Source: Urophycis tenuis
Taxonomy: Eukaryota > Chordata > Actinopteri > Gadiformes > Phycidae
Length of the DNA stretch: 64,000 nt
Direction: 5' to 3'
Assembly (NCBI GenBank): GCA_036785325.1
Contig: JAXIVH010000041.1
Location: 2,484,001 to 2,548,000 of the forward strand
Shown here in pieces: positions 1 to 12,073 of the stretch. Each line of letters begins with the position of its first letter. The first letter of the stretch is position 1. A program made the position numbers and the translations under genes. The notes under the pieces were generated by a model. That model was not told the origin of the DNA, did not search any database, and was given only the letters and a program-made list of their open reading frames with translations.

Positions 1-3000
1 CTGAAGTCTACCCAGCAGCTAAAAACATACCTTCAACGTTTCAATTAACATCAATCTTTCCTTACAGAACACAAATTAATTAGCTTAGTATTTCAATGAC
101 CCATGAGTCAATATAGTCTTGCCATACGCCGTTGGAAAGCTTAGATTTCCCAGCTTAAAATGAGCCCATCCCCGAGCAGTCTGGTTGATCACAGACTAAA
201 CTGCGTCAGGTTGAATGAAGTCTACCCAGCAGCTAAAAACATACCTTTAACGTTTCAATTAACATCAATCTTTCCTTACAGAACACAAATTAATTAGCTT
301 AGTATTTCAACGACCCTTTGGTGAATATAGTCTTGCCATACGCCGTTGGAAAGCTTAGATTTCCCCGCTTATAATGAGCCCATCCCTGAGCAATTTGGTT
401 GCTCACAGACTAAACTGCGTCAGGTTGACTGAAGTCTACCCAGCAGCTAAAAACATACCTTCAACGTTTCAATTAACATCAATCTTTCCTTACAGAACAC
501 AAATTAATTAGCTTAGTATTTCAACGACCCATGAGTCAATATAGTCTTGCCATACGCCGTTGGAAAGCTTAGATTTCCCCGCTTAAAATGAGCCCATCCG
601 CGAGCAGTCTGGTTGATCACAGACTAAACTGCGTCAGGTTGAATGAAGTCTACCCAGCAGCTAAAAACATACCTTTAACGTTTCAATTAACATCAATCTT
701 TCCTTACAGAACACAAATTAATTAGCTTAGTATTTCAACGGCCCTTTGGTGAATATAGTCTTGCCATACGCCGTTGGAAAGCTTAGATTTCCCCGCTTAT
801 AATGAGCCCATCCCCGAGCAATTTGGTTGCTCACAGACAAAACTGTGTCAGGTTGAGTGAAGTCTACCCAGCAGCTAAAAACATACCGTCAACGTTTCAA
901 TTAACATCAATCTTTCCTTACAGAACACAAATTAATTATCTTAGTATTTCAACGACCCATGAGTCAATATAGTCTTGCCATACGCCGTTGGAAAGCTTAG
1001 ATTTCCCCGCTTAAAATGAGCCCATCCCCAAGCAATTTGGTTGCTCAGAGACAAAACTGTGTCAGGTTGACTGAAGTCTACCCAGCAGCTAAAAACATAC
1101 CTTCAACGTTTCAATTAACATCAATCTTTCCTTACAGATCACAAATTAATTAGCTTAGTATTTCAACGACCATTGAGTCAATATAGTCTTGCCATACGCC
1201 GTTGAAAAGCTTAGATTTCCCCGCTTAAAATGAGCCCATCCGCCAGCAGTCTGGTTGATCACAGACTAAACTGCGTCAGGTTGACTGAAGTCTACCCAGC
1301 AGCTAAAAACATACCTTCAACGTTTCAATTAACATCAATCTTTCCTTACAGAACACAAATTAATTAGCTTAGTATTTCAACGACCCTTTGGTGAATATAG
1401 TCTTGCCATACGCCGTTGGAAAGCTTAGATTTCCCCGCTTATAATGAGCCCATCCGCCAGCAGTCTGGTTGATCACAGACTAAACTGCGTCAGGTTGACT
1501 GAAGTCTACCCAGCAGCTAAAAACATACCTTAAACGTTTCAATTAACATCAATCTTTCCTTACAGAACACAAATTAATTAGCTTAGTATTTCAACGACCC
1601 ATGAGTCAATATAGTCTTGCCATACGCCGTTGGAAAGCTTAGATTTCCCCGCTTAAAATGAGCCCATCCGCGAGCAGTCTGGTTGATCACAGACTAAACT
1701 GCGTCAGGTTGAATGAAGTCTACCCAGCAGCTAAAAACATACCTTTAACGTTTCAATTAACATCAATCTTTCCTTACAGAACACAAATTAATTAGCTTAG
1801 TATTTCAACGGCCCTTTGGTGAATATAGTCTTGCCATAAGCTGTTGGAAAGCTTAGATTTCCCTGCTTATAATGAGCCCATCCCGGAGCAATTTGGTTGC
1901 TCACAGACAAAACTGTGTCAGGTTGAGTGAAGTCTACCCAGCAGCTAAAAACATACCTTCAACGTTTCAATTAACATCAATCTTTCCTTACAGAACACAA
2001 ATTAATTATCTTAGTATTTCAACGACCAATGAGTCAATATAGTCTTGCCATACGACGTTGAAAAGCTTAGATTTCCCCGCTTAAAATGAGCCCATCCGCC
2101 AGCAGTCTGGTTGATCACAGACTAAACTGCGTCAGGTTGACTGAAGTCTACCCAGCAGCTAAAAACATACCTTCAACGTTTCAATTAACATCAATCTTTC
2201 CTTACAGAACACAAATTAATTAGCTTAGTATTTCAACGACCCTTTGGTGAATATAGTCTTGCCATACGCCGTTGGAAAGCTTAGATTTCCCCGCTTATAA
2301 TGAGCCCATCCGCCAGCAGTCTGGTTGATCACAGACTAAACTGCGTCAGGTTGACTGAAGTCTACCCAGCAGCTAAAAACATACCTTAAACGTTTCAATT
2401 AACATCAATCTTTCCTTACAGAACACAAAAGAATTAGCTTAGTATTTCAACGACCCTTTAGTGAATATAGTCTTGCCATACGCCGTTGGAAAGCTTAGAT
2501 TACCCCGCTTAAAATGAGCCCATCCGCGAGCAGTCTGGTTGATCACAGACTAAACTGCGTCAGGTTGACTGAAGTCTACCCAGCAGCTAAAAACATACCT
2601 TCAACGTTTCAATTAACATCAATCTTTCCTTACAGAACACAAATTAATTAGCTTAGTATTTCAACGACCCATGAGTCAATATAGTCTTGCCATACGCCGT
2701 TGGAAAGCTTAGATTTCCCCGCTTAAAATGAGCCCATCCGCGAACAGTCTGGTTGATCACAGACTAAACTGCGTCAGGTTGACTGAAGTCTACCCAGCAG
2801 CTAAAAACATACCTTCAACGTTTCAATTAACATCAATCTTTCCTTACAGAACACAAATTAATTAGCTTAGTATTTCAATGACCCATGAGTCAATATAGTC
2901 TTGCCATACGCCGTTGGAAAGCTTAGATTTCCCCGCTTAAAATGAGCCCATCCGCGAGCAGTCTGGTTGATCACAGACTAAACTGCGTCAGGTTGAATGA

Positions 3001-3674
3001 AGTCTACACAGCAGCTAAAAACATACCTTTAACGTTTCAATTAACATCAATCTTTCCTTACAGAACACAAAATAATTAGCTTAGTATTTAAACGACCCTT
3101 TGGTGAATATAGTCTTGCCATACGCCGTTGGAAAGCTTAGATTTCCCCGCTTATAATGAGCCCATCCCCGAGCAATTTGGTTGCTCACAGACTAAACTGC
3201 GTCAGGTTGAGTGAAGTCTACCCAGCAGCTAAAAACATACCTTCAACGTTTCAATTAACATCAATCTTTCCTTACAGAACACAAATTAATTAGCTTAGTA
3301 TTTCAACGGCCCTTTGGTGAATATAGTCTTGCCATACGCCGTTGAAAAGCTTAGATTTCCCTGCTTAAAATGAGCCCATCCGCCAGCAATTTGGTTGCTC
3401 AGAGACAATTTGCTTCAGGTTGACTGAAGTCTACCCAGCAGCTAAAAACATACCTTCAACGTTTCAATTAACATCAATCTTTCCTTACAGATCACAAATT
3501 AATTAGCTTAGTATTTCAACGACCCATGAGTCAATATAGTCTTGCCATACGCCATTGGAAAGCTTAGATTTCCCCGCTTAAAATGAGCCCATCCGCGAGC
3601 AGTCTGGTTAATCACAGACTAAACTGCGTCAGGTTGAATGAAGTCTACCCAGCAGCTAAAAACATACCTTCAAC
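1..3674. repeat. 214-bp satellite array, segment 1 (about 17 monomers)
   Basis: Anchoring on the motif TGAGCCCATCC gives positions 161, 375, 589, 803 and 1017, a period of exactly 214 bp. Each monomer holds an AT-rich part (AATTAATTAGCTTAGTATTTC), a CGTTGGAAAGCTTAGATTTCC part and a TGAGCCCATCC part. Two main variants alternate: one with GCAGTCTGGTTGATCAC and one with GCAATTTGGTTGCTCAC; a second variable site reads CCATGAGTCAA or CCTTTGGTGAA. Monomers with the rare AAAGAATTAGC variant near 2428 recur near 5156 and 45323, which shows multi-monomer duplication. No coding capacity is supported; the short ORFs are repeat artefacts. Confidence 0.97.
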
Positions 3675-3931
3675 TTTTCAATTCACGCGTTTTTTTTGTA
3701 ATACGTGTAGCTATGATAAAGGACACATGTTTTGGCCTGTTTTATTATCCATAGTTGGCTTAACAGTAATAGAATATTATTATATGCTATAAGTGACCAG
3801 ACGTCCGAGATCAAAACTGGGAGCATAATCCCCGAGAAGGGGGAAAAAAAGGGTCAGCTATGTTTAAGTATATATATATATGTGTGTGTATATATGCGAG
3901 TGTGTGTGTGTGTGTGTATATATGCGCGCGC

Positions 3932-3990
<59 letters not shown>

Positions 3991-4720
3991 AATCACTTAC
4001 TTGGAACGGCATGATCCCATATCGCTGTGAAGGGATGGCGTTAACCAGGTGGGTGTGCAACCCCTCGAGAGAGTTGCTGCCTCGCCGGCACTTGTACTTG
4101 TTCAGCCGGATGCAGTTCTTCACAACCACCTTCACAGAGACATACAGCTGTATGCCAGGGGGGTCCTGTAACACACAACCTATTGCAAGGTCCTCATTTA
4201 TGCTGGTGTCATTTTGAAATGTTACCATATACAAGTTTGAATGGTTTTGACACACGATGACTGCAGAGACAGCTGCAGGATGGCCCACGAAGCAGGACGG
4301 AGGGGGCCTGTGGCTGTGCGGGGAGGACCAGCGGTATGGGTGCTGCCGACACAGGGGGCGGGCGGGCCACAGGCTGACGCAGCAGGAGGCCTCGGCTGGA
4401 GGCGGGTGGGCGCAGGAGGCTTCGGCCGGGTGGAGGACGACAACGCAGTGGGCTGAACGGGCCGGTTGGTGGGAGTCACAGGCTCTGGCTCATCAACAAA
4501 TAACCTGGAAATATAAAATACACACCTGGAAATATAATAACCTGGAAATATAAAATACACACGTGATCTCTTGATATCTTTTATAAGAACACTGTTCATA
4601 CCGTTTACACTTTTTATACAACTGTTTATACAATGTCCATACTGTTCATTTATTAATGTTTATCACTGAAAAATAAAGGTGACTTGGTATGACTTGTGTG
4701 CTATTTTCTTTCCACAGCCA
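3675..4720. repeat. Block B1: ~1-kb non-satellite module inside the satellite
   Basis: The sequence leaves the satellite consensus after CTTCAAC and rejoins it at CAGAACACA. In order on the + strand it contains a T-rich start, a (TA)/(TG) microsatellite at about 3869-3986, the reverse complement of a 504-bp exon-like segment (4001-4504), and an AT-rich tail ending TTTCTTTCCACAG. B1 is the longest copy. It has a local duplication of ACCTGGAAATATA around 4503-4555, so the exon's acceptor region is repeated. No terminal inverted repeats or target duplications are visible, so this does not look like a simple transposon insertion. Confidence 0.9.
4001..4504 (-). pseudogene. Captured exon-like segment, copy 1 (function not established)
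   Basis: On the minus strand a pyrimidine-rich TTTATATTTCCAG acceptor precedes 4504 and a CAA|GTAAGT donor follows 4001, bounding exactly 504 bp (168 codons). Two reading frames are used. The 5' part (to about 4290) is open in a Pro/Ala/Thr-rich frame, starting acidic (VDEPEPVTPTNRP). The 3' 288 bp are open in another frame that ends in phase at the donor (...GIMPFQ). A frameshift therefore separates the halves, shared by all copies. The 3' frame contains CRRGSNSLEGLHTHL; from memory this resembles segments of uncharacterised, probably transposon-derived teleost proteins, which I cannot confirm here. The GC-rich content contrasts with the AT-rich surroundings. B1, B7 and B10 lack the TGA present in the other copies. 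Confidence 0.6.
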
Positions 4721-7685
4721 ACAGAACACATGAATCAGCTTATTATTTCGACGACCCATGGGCAAATATAGTCATGCCATACGTTGTTGGAAAGCTTAGA
4801 TTTCCCCGTTTAAAATGAGCCCATCTTCGAGCAATTTGGTTGCTCAGACAAATCTGCGTCAGGTTGACTGAAGTCTACACAGCAGCTAAAAACATACCTT
4901 CAACGTTTCAATTAACATCAATCTTTCCTTACAGAACACAAATTAATTAGCTTAGTATTTCAACGACCCTTTAGTGAATATAGTCTTGCCATACGCCGTT
5001 AGAAAGCTTAGATTTCCCCGCTTAAAATGAGCCCATCCGCGAGCAGTCTGGTTGATCACAGACTAAACTGCGTCAGGTTGAATGAAGTCTACCCAGCAGC
5101 TAAAAACATACCTTTAACGTTTCAATTAACATCAATCTTTCCTTACAGAACACAAAAGAATTAGCTTAGTATTTCAACGACCCTTTAGTGAATATAGTCT
5201 TGCCATACGCCGTTGGAAAGCTTAGATTTCCCCGCTTAAAATGAGCCCATCCGCGAGCAGTCTGGTTGATCACAGACTAAACTGCGTCAGGTTGACTGAA
5301 GTCTACCCAGCAGCTAAAAACATACCTTCAACGTTTCAATTAACATCAATCTTTCCTTACAGAACACAAATTAATTAGCTTAGTATTTCAACGACCCATG
5401 AGTCAATATAGTCTTGCCATACGCCGTTGGAAAGCTTAGATTTCCCCGCTTAAAATGAGCCCATCCGCGAACAGTCTGGTTGATCACAGACTAAACTGCG
5501 TCAGGTTGACTGAAGTCTACCCAGCAGCTAAAAACATACCTTCAACGTTTCAATTAACATCAATCTTTCCTTACAGAACACAAATTAATTAGCTAAGTAT
5601 TTCAACGACCCTTTGGTGAATATAGTCTTGCCATACGCCGTTGGAAAGCTTAGATTTCCCCGCTTAAAATGAGCCCATCCGCGAGCAGTCTGGTTGATCA
5701 CAGACTAAACTGCGTCAGGTTGACTGAAGTCTACCCAGCAGCTAAAAACATACCTTCAACGTTTCAATTAACATCAATCTTTCCTTACAGAACACAAATT
5801 AATTAGCTAAGTATTTCAACGACCCTTTGGTGAATATAGTCTTGCCATACGCCGTTGGAAAGCTTAGATTTCCCCGCTTATAATGAGTCCATCCCCGAGC
5901 AATTTGGTTGCTCACAGACTAAACTGTGTCAGGTTGACTGAAGTCTACCCAGCAGCTAAAAACATACCTTCAACGTTTCAATTAACATCAATCTTTCCTT
6001 ACAGAACACAAATTAATTAGCTTAGTATTTCAACGACCCATGAGTCAATATAGTCTTGCCATACGCCGTTGGAAAGCTTAGATTTCCCTGCTTAAAATGA
6101 GCCCATCCGCCAGCAGTCTGGTTGATCACAGACAAAACTGTGTCAGGTTGAGTGAAGTCTACCCAGCAGCTAAAAACATACCTTCAACGTTTCAATTAAC
6201 ATCAATCTTTCCTTACAGAACACAAATTAATTAGCTTAGTATTTCAACGGCCCTTTGGTGAATATAGTCTTACCATACGCCGTTGAAAAGCTTAGATTTC
6301 CCTGCTTAAAATGAGCCCATCCGCCAGCAGTCTGGTTGATCACAGACAAAACTGTGTCAGGTTGAGTGAAGTCTACCCAGCAGCTAAAAACATACCTTCA
6401 ACGTTTCAATTAACATCAATCTTTCCTTACAGAACACAAATTAATTATCTTAGTATTTCAACGACCCATGAGTCAATATAGTCTTGCCATACGCCGTTGG
6501 AAAGCTTAGATTTCCCCGCTTAAAATGAGCCCATCCCCAAGCAATTTGGTTGCTCAGAGACAAAACTGTGTCAGGTTGACTGAAGTCTACCCAGCAGCTA
6601 AAAACATACCTTCAACGTTTCAATTAACATCAATCTTTCCTTACAGAACACAAATTAATTAGCTAAGTATTTCAACGACCCTTTGGTGAATATAGTCTTG
6701 CCATACGCCGTTGGAAAGCTTAGATTTCCCCGCTTATAATGAGTCCATCCCCGAGCAATTTGGTTGCTCACAGACTAAACTGTGTCAGGTTGACTGAAGT
6801 CTACCCAGCAGCTAAAAACATACCTTCAACGTTTCAATTAACATCAATCTTTCCTTACAGAACACAAATTAATTAGCTTAGTATTTCAACGACCCATGAG
6901 TCAATATAGTCTTGCCATACGCCGTTGGAAAGCTTAGATTTCCCCGCTCAAAATGAGCCCATGCGCGAGCAGTCTGGTTGATCACAGACTAAACTGCGTC
7001 AGGTTGAATGAAGTCTACCCAGCAGCCAAAAACATACCTTTAACGTTTCAATTAACATCAATCTTTCCTTACAGAACACAAATTAATTAGCTTAGTATTT
7101 CAACGGCCCTTTGGTGAATATAGTCTTACCATACGCCGTTGAAAAGCTTAGATTTCCCTGCTTAAAATGAGCCCATCCGCCAGCAGTCTGGTTGATCACA
7201 GACAAAACTGTGTCAGGTTGAGTGAAGTCTACCCAGCAGCTAAAAACATACCTTCAACGTTTCAATTAACATCAATCTTTCCTTACAGATCACAAATTAA
7301 TTAGCTTAGTATTTCAACGACCCATGAGTCAATATAGTCTTGCCATACGCCGTTGGAAAGCTTAGATTTCCCCGCTTAAAATGAGCCCATCCCCGAGCAG
7401 TCTGGTTGCTCACAGACAAAACTGCGTCAGGTTGACTGAAGTCTACCCAGCAGCTAAAAACATACCTTCAACGTTTCAATTAAGATCAATCTTTCAATAA
7501 AGAACAGAAATTAATTAGCTTAGTATTTCAACGACCCATGACTCAATATAATCTTGCCATACGCCGTTGGGAACCTTAGATTTCCCCGCTTAAAATGAGC
7601 CCATCCCCGAGCAATTTGGTTGCTCACAGACAAAACTGCGTCAGGTTGACTGAAGTCTACCCAGCAGCTAAAAACATACCTTCAA
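4721..7685. repeat. 214-bp satellite array, segment 2 (about 14 monomers)
   Basis: The first monomer is the variant that follows nearly every block (GGGCAAATATAGTCATGCC, then CGTTTAAAATGAGCCC). Within the segment a four-monomer (856-bp) unit is tandemly duplicated: the markers GCTAAGTATTTC, ATGAGTCCATCC and GTCTTACCATACGCC recur 856 bp apart (for example 5876/6735 and 6250/7105). The last monomer is the pre-block variant with CAATAAAGAACAG and CCGTTGGGAACC. Confidence 0.96.
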
Positions 7686-7928
7686 CTTTTCAATTCACGC
7701 GTTTTTTTTGTAATACGTGTAGCTATGATAAAGCACACATGTTTTGGCCTGTTTTATTATTCATAGTTGGCTTAACAGTAATAGAATATTATTATATGCT
7801 ATAAGTGACCAGACGTCCGAGATCAAAACTGGGAGCATAATCCCCGAGAAGGGGGAAAAAAAGGGTCAGCTATGTTTAAGTATATATATATATGTGTGTG
7901 TATCTATGCGTGTGTGTGTGTGTATATA

Positions 7929-7982
<54 letters not shown>

Positions 7983-8685
7983 AATCACTTACTTGGAACG
8001 GCATGATCCCACATCGCTGTGAAGGGATGGCGTTAACCAGGTGGGCGTGCAACCCCTCGAGAGAGTTGCTGCCTCACCGGCACTTGTACTTGTTCAGCCG
8101 GATGCAGTTCTTCACAACCACCTTCACAGAGACATACAGCTGTATGCCAGGGGGGTCATGTAACACACAACCTATTGCAAGGTCCTCATTTATGCTGGTG
8201 TCATTTTGAAATGTTACCATATACAAGTTTGAATGGTTTTGACACACGATGACTGCAGAGACAGCTGCAGGATGGCCCACGAAGCAGGACGGAGGGGGCC
8301 TGTGGCTGTGCGGGGAGGACCAGCGGTATGGGTGCTGCCGACACAGGGGGCGGGCGGGCCACAGGCTGACGCAGCAGGAGGCCTCGGCTGGAGGCGGGTG
8401 GGCGCAGGAGGCTTCGGCCGGGTGGAGGACGACAACGCAGTGGGCTGAACGGGCCGGTTGGTGGGAGTCACAGGCTCTGGCTCATCAACAAATAACCTGG
8501 AAATATAAAATACACACGTGATCAGTATTGATATTGATATCTTTTATAAGAACACTGTTCATACCGTTTACACTTTTTATACAACTGTTTATACAATGTC
8601 CATACTGTTTATTTATTAATGTTTATCACTGAAAAATAAAGGTGACTTGGTATGACTTGTGTGCTATTTTCTTTCCACAGCCAAC
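7686..8685. repeat. Block B2
   Basis: Second copy of the ~1-kb module, with a TA/TG microsatellite at about 7881-7978 and the exon-like segment at 7993-8496. It starts 4011 bp after B1. Its 3' half carries the doublet AGTATTGATATTGATATC that B1 lacks, which is the common form among the other copies. Confidence 0.9.
7993..8496 (-). pseudogene. Captured exon-like segment, copy 2
   Basis: Exactly 504 bp between the same acceptor and the GTAAGT donor. The 3' frame is interrupted by a TGA directly after ...NKYKCR, at the position where copies 1, 7 and 10 have CGA, a CpG-type transition on the coding (minus) strand. It also reads VLHDPPG rather than VLQDPPG. Confidence 0.6.
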
Positions 8686-11011
8686 AGAACACACATGAAT
8701 CAGCTTATTATTTCGACGACCCATGGGCAAATATAGTCATGCCATGCGTCGTTGGAAAGCTTAGATTTCCCCGTTTAAAATGAGCCCATCTCCGAGCAAT
8801 TTGGTTGCTCACAGACAAATCTGCGTCAGGTTGACTGAAGTCTACACAGCAGCTAAAGACATACCTTCAACGTTTCAATTAACATCAATCTTTCCTTACA
8901 GAACACAAATTAATTAGCTTAGTATTTCAACGACCCTTTAGTGAATATAGTCTTGCCATACGCCGTTGGAAAGCTTAGATTTCCCCGCTTAAAATGAGCC
9001 CATCCTCGAGCAGTCTGGTTGATCACAGACTAAACTGCGTCAGGTTGACTGAAGTCTACCCAGCAGCTAAAAACATACCTTCAACGTTTCAATTAACATC
9101 AATCTTTCCTTACAGAACACAAATTAATTAGCTTAGTATTTCAACGACCCATGAGTCAATATACTCTTGCCATACGCCGTTGGAAAGCTTAGATTTCCCC
9201 GCTTAAAATGAGCCCATCCGCGAGCAGTCTGGTTGATCACAGACTAAACTGCGTCAGGTTGACTGAAGTCTACCCAGCAGCTAAAAACATACCTTCAACG
9301 TTTCAATTAACATCAATCTTTCCTTACAGAACACAAATTAATTAGCTTAGTATTTCAATGACCCATGAGTCAATATAGTCTTGCCATACGCCGTTGGAAA
9401 GCTTAGATTGCCCCGCTTAAAATGAGCCCATCCGCGAGCAGTCGGGTTGATCACAGCCTAAGCTGCGTCAGGTTGAATGAAGTCTACCCAGCAGCTAAAA
9501 ACATACCTTTAACGTTTCAATTAACATCAATCTTTCCTTACAGAACACAAATTAATTAGCTTAGTATTTCAACGACCCATGAGTTAATATAGTCTTTCCA
9601 TACGCCGTTGGAAAGCTTAGATTTCCCCGCTTAAAATGAGCCCATCCGCGAGCAGTCTGGTTGATCACAGACTAAACTGCGTCAGGTTGAATGAAGTCTA
9701 CCCAGCAGCTAAAATCATACCTTTAACGTTTCAATTGACATCAATCTTTCCTTACAGAACACAAATTAATTAGCTTAGTATTTCAACGGGCCATAAGTGA
9801 ATATAGTCTTGCCATACGCCGTTGAAAAGCTTAGATTTCCCCGCTTAAAATGAGCCCATCCGCGAGCAGTCTGGTTGATCACAGACTAAACTGCGTCAGG
9901 TTGACTGAAGTCTACCCAGCAGCTAAAAACATACCTTCAACGTTTCAATTAACATCAATCTTTCCTTACAGAACACAAATTAATTAGCTTAGTATTTCAA
10001 TGACCCATGAGTCAATATAGTCTTGCCATAGGCGGTTGGAAAGCTTTGATTTCCCCGCTTAAAATGAGCCCATCCGCGAGCAGTCTGGTTGATCACAGAC
10101 TAAACTGCGTCAGGTTGAATGAAGTCTACCCAGCAGCTAAAAACATACCTTTAACGTTTCAATTAACATCAATCTTTCCTTACAGAACACAAATTAATTA
10201 GCTTAGTATTTCAAAGGCCCTTTGGTGTATATAGTCTTGCCATACGCCGTTGAAAAGCTTAGATTTCCCCGCTTATAATGAGCCCATCCCCAAGCAATTT
10301 GGTTGCTCAGAGACAAAACTGTGTCAGGTTGACTGAAGTCTACCCAGCAGCTTAAAACATACCTTCAACGTTTCAATTAACATCAATCTTTCCTTACAGA
10401 TCACAAATTAATTAGCTTAGTATTTCAACGACCAATGAGTCAATATAGTCTTGCCATACGCCGTTGGAAAGCTTAGATTTCCCCGCTTAAAATGAGCCCA
10501 TCCGCGAGCAGTCTGCTTGCTCACAGACAAAACTGCGTCAGGTTGACTGAAGTCTACCCAGCAGCTAAAAACATACCTTCAACGTTTCAATTAAGATCAA
10601 TCTTTCAATAAAGAACAGAAATTAATTAGCTTAGTATTTCAACGACCCATGACTCAATATAGTCTTGCCATACGCCGTTGGGAACCTTAGATTTCCCCGC
10701 TTAAAATGAGCCCATCCGCGAGCAGTCTGGTTGATCACAGACTAAACTGCGTCAGGTTGACTGAAGTCTACCCAGCAGCTAAAAACATACCTTCAACGTT
10801 TCAATTAACATCAATCTTTCAATAAAGAACAGAAATTAATTAGCTTAGTATTTCAACGACCCATGACTCAATATAATCTTGCCACACGCCGTTGGGAACC
10901 TTAGATTTCCCCGCTTAAAATGAGCCCATCCCCGAGCAATTTGGTTGCTCACAGACAAAACTGCGTCAGGTTGACTGAAGTCTACCCAGCAGCTAAAAAC
11001 ATACCTTCAAC
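8686..11011. repeat. 214-bp satellite array, segment 3 (about 11 monomers)
   Basis: Begins with the post-block monomer and ends with two pre-block variants (CAATAAAGAACAG) in a row at about 10600 and 10820. The stretch from 10256 matches the start of the second array at 21633 (same order of CCCCAAGC, AGATCACAAATT, CCAATGAG and CTGCTTGCTC markers). Confidence 0.96.
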
Positions 11012-11256
11012 TTTTCAATTCACGCGTTTTTTTTGTAATACGTGTAGCTATGATAAAGGACACATGTTTTGGCCTGTTTTATTATTCATAGTTGGCTTAA
11101 CAGTAATAGAATATTATTATATGCTATAAGTGACCAGACGTCCGAGATCAAAACTGGGAGCATAATCCCCGAGAAGGGGGAAAAAAAGGGTCAGCTATGT
11201 TTAAGTATATATATATATGTGTGTGTATATATGCGTGTGTGTGTGTGTATATATGC

Positions 11257-11291
<35 letters not shown>

Positions 11292-11301
11292 AATCACTTA
11301 C

Positions 11302-11805
11302 TTGGAACGGCATGATCCCACATCGCTGTGAAGGGATGGCGTTAACCAGGTGGGCGTGCAACCCCTCGAGAGAGTTGCTGCCTCACCGGCACTTGTACTT
11401 GTTCAGCCGGATGCAGTTCTTCACAACCACCTTCACAGAGACATACAGCTGTATGCCAGGGGGGTCATGTAACACACAACCTATTGCAAGGTCCTCATTT
11501 ATGCTGGTGTCATTTTGAAATGTTACCATATACAAGTTTGAATGGTTTTGACACACGATGACTGCAGAGACAGCTGCAGGATGGCCCACGAAGCAGGACG
11601 GAGGGGGCCTGTGGCTGTGCGGGGAGGACCAGCGGTATGGGTGCTGCCGACACAGGGGGCGGGCGGGCCACAGGCTGACGCAGCAGGAGGCCTCGGCTGG
11701 AGGCGGGTGGGCGCAGGAGGCTTCGGCCGGGTGGAGGACGACAACGCAGTGGGCTGAACGGGCCGGTTGGTGGGAGTCACAGGCTCTGGCTCATCAACAA
11801 ATAAC
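11302..11805 (-). pseudogene. Captured exon-like segment, copy 3
   Basis: Same 504-bp length, acceptor and donor as copy 2, with the same TGA after the KYKCR motif. It belongs to the nonsense-bearing class. Confidence 0.6.
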
Positions 11806-11936
11806 CTGGAAATATAAAATACACACGTGATCAGTATTGATATTGATATCTTTTATAAGAACACTGTTCATACCGTTTACACTTTTTATACAACTGTTTA
11901 TACAATGTCCATACTGTTTATTTATTAATGTTTATC

Positions 11937-11948
11937 ACTGAAAAATAA
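11937..11948 (+). other. Target-site duplication of the Rex3-like element, 5' copy
   Basis: ACTGAAAAATAA here is repeated exactly at 15330-15341. Empty sites in the other blocks (for example around 8629) carry it once, followed by AGGTGACTTGG. This fixes the element's borders to within a base or two. Confidence 0.93.
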
Positions 11949-12073
11949 CTCCTAAAAATGGACTCCTCCGAGAACCATCACCTTACCGTGGTGGAGGGGT
12001 TTGGGTGTCCTTATGAACCTGAGGGCTGTGTTGTCGGGAGCCTTGTGCTCCTGGTAGGGTCTCCCATGGCAAA

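Noticed and set aside
1..3674. Regular repeats considered as a CRISPR-like array
   Set aside because: 214-bp head-to-tail monomers with no unique spacers; a eukaryotic satellite.
3732..3992. Frames ending in Cys-Val or His-Thr repeats in each block
   Set aside because: They are translations of the TG/CA microsatellite and vary in length with it.
3675..4720. Block B as a DNA transposon insertion in the satellite
   Set aside because: No terminal inverted repeats and no target duplication; all copies share the same flanking monomer variants, so it moves with the satellite by recombination.
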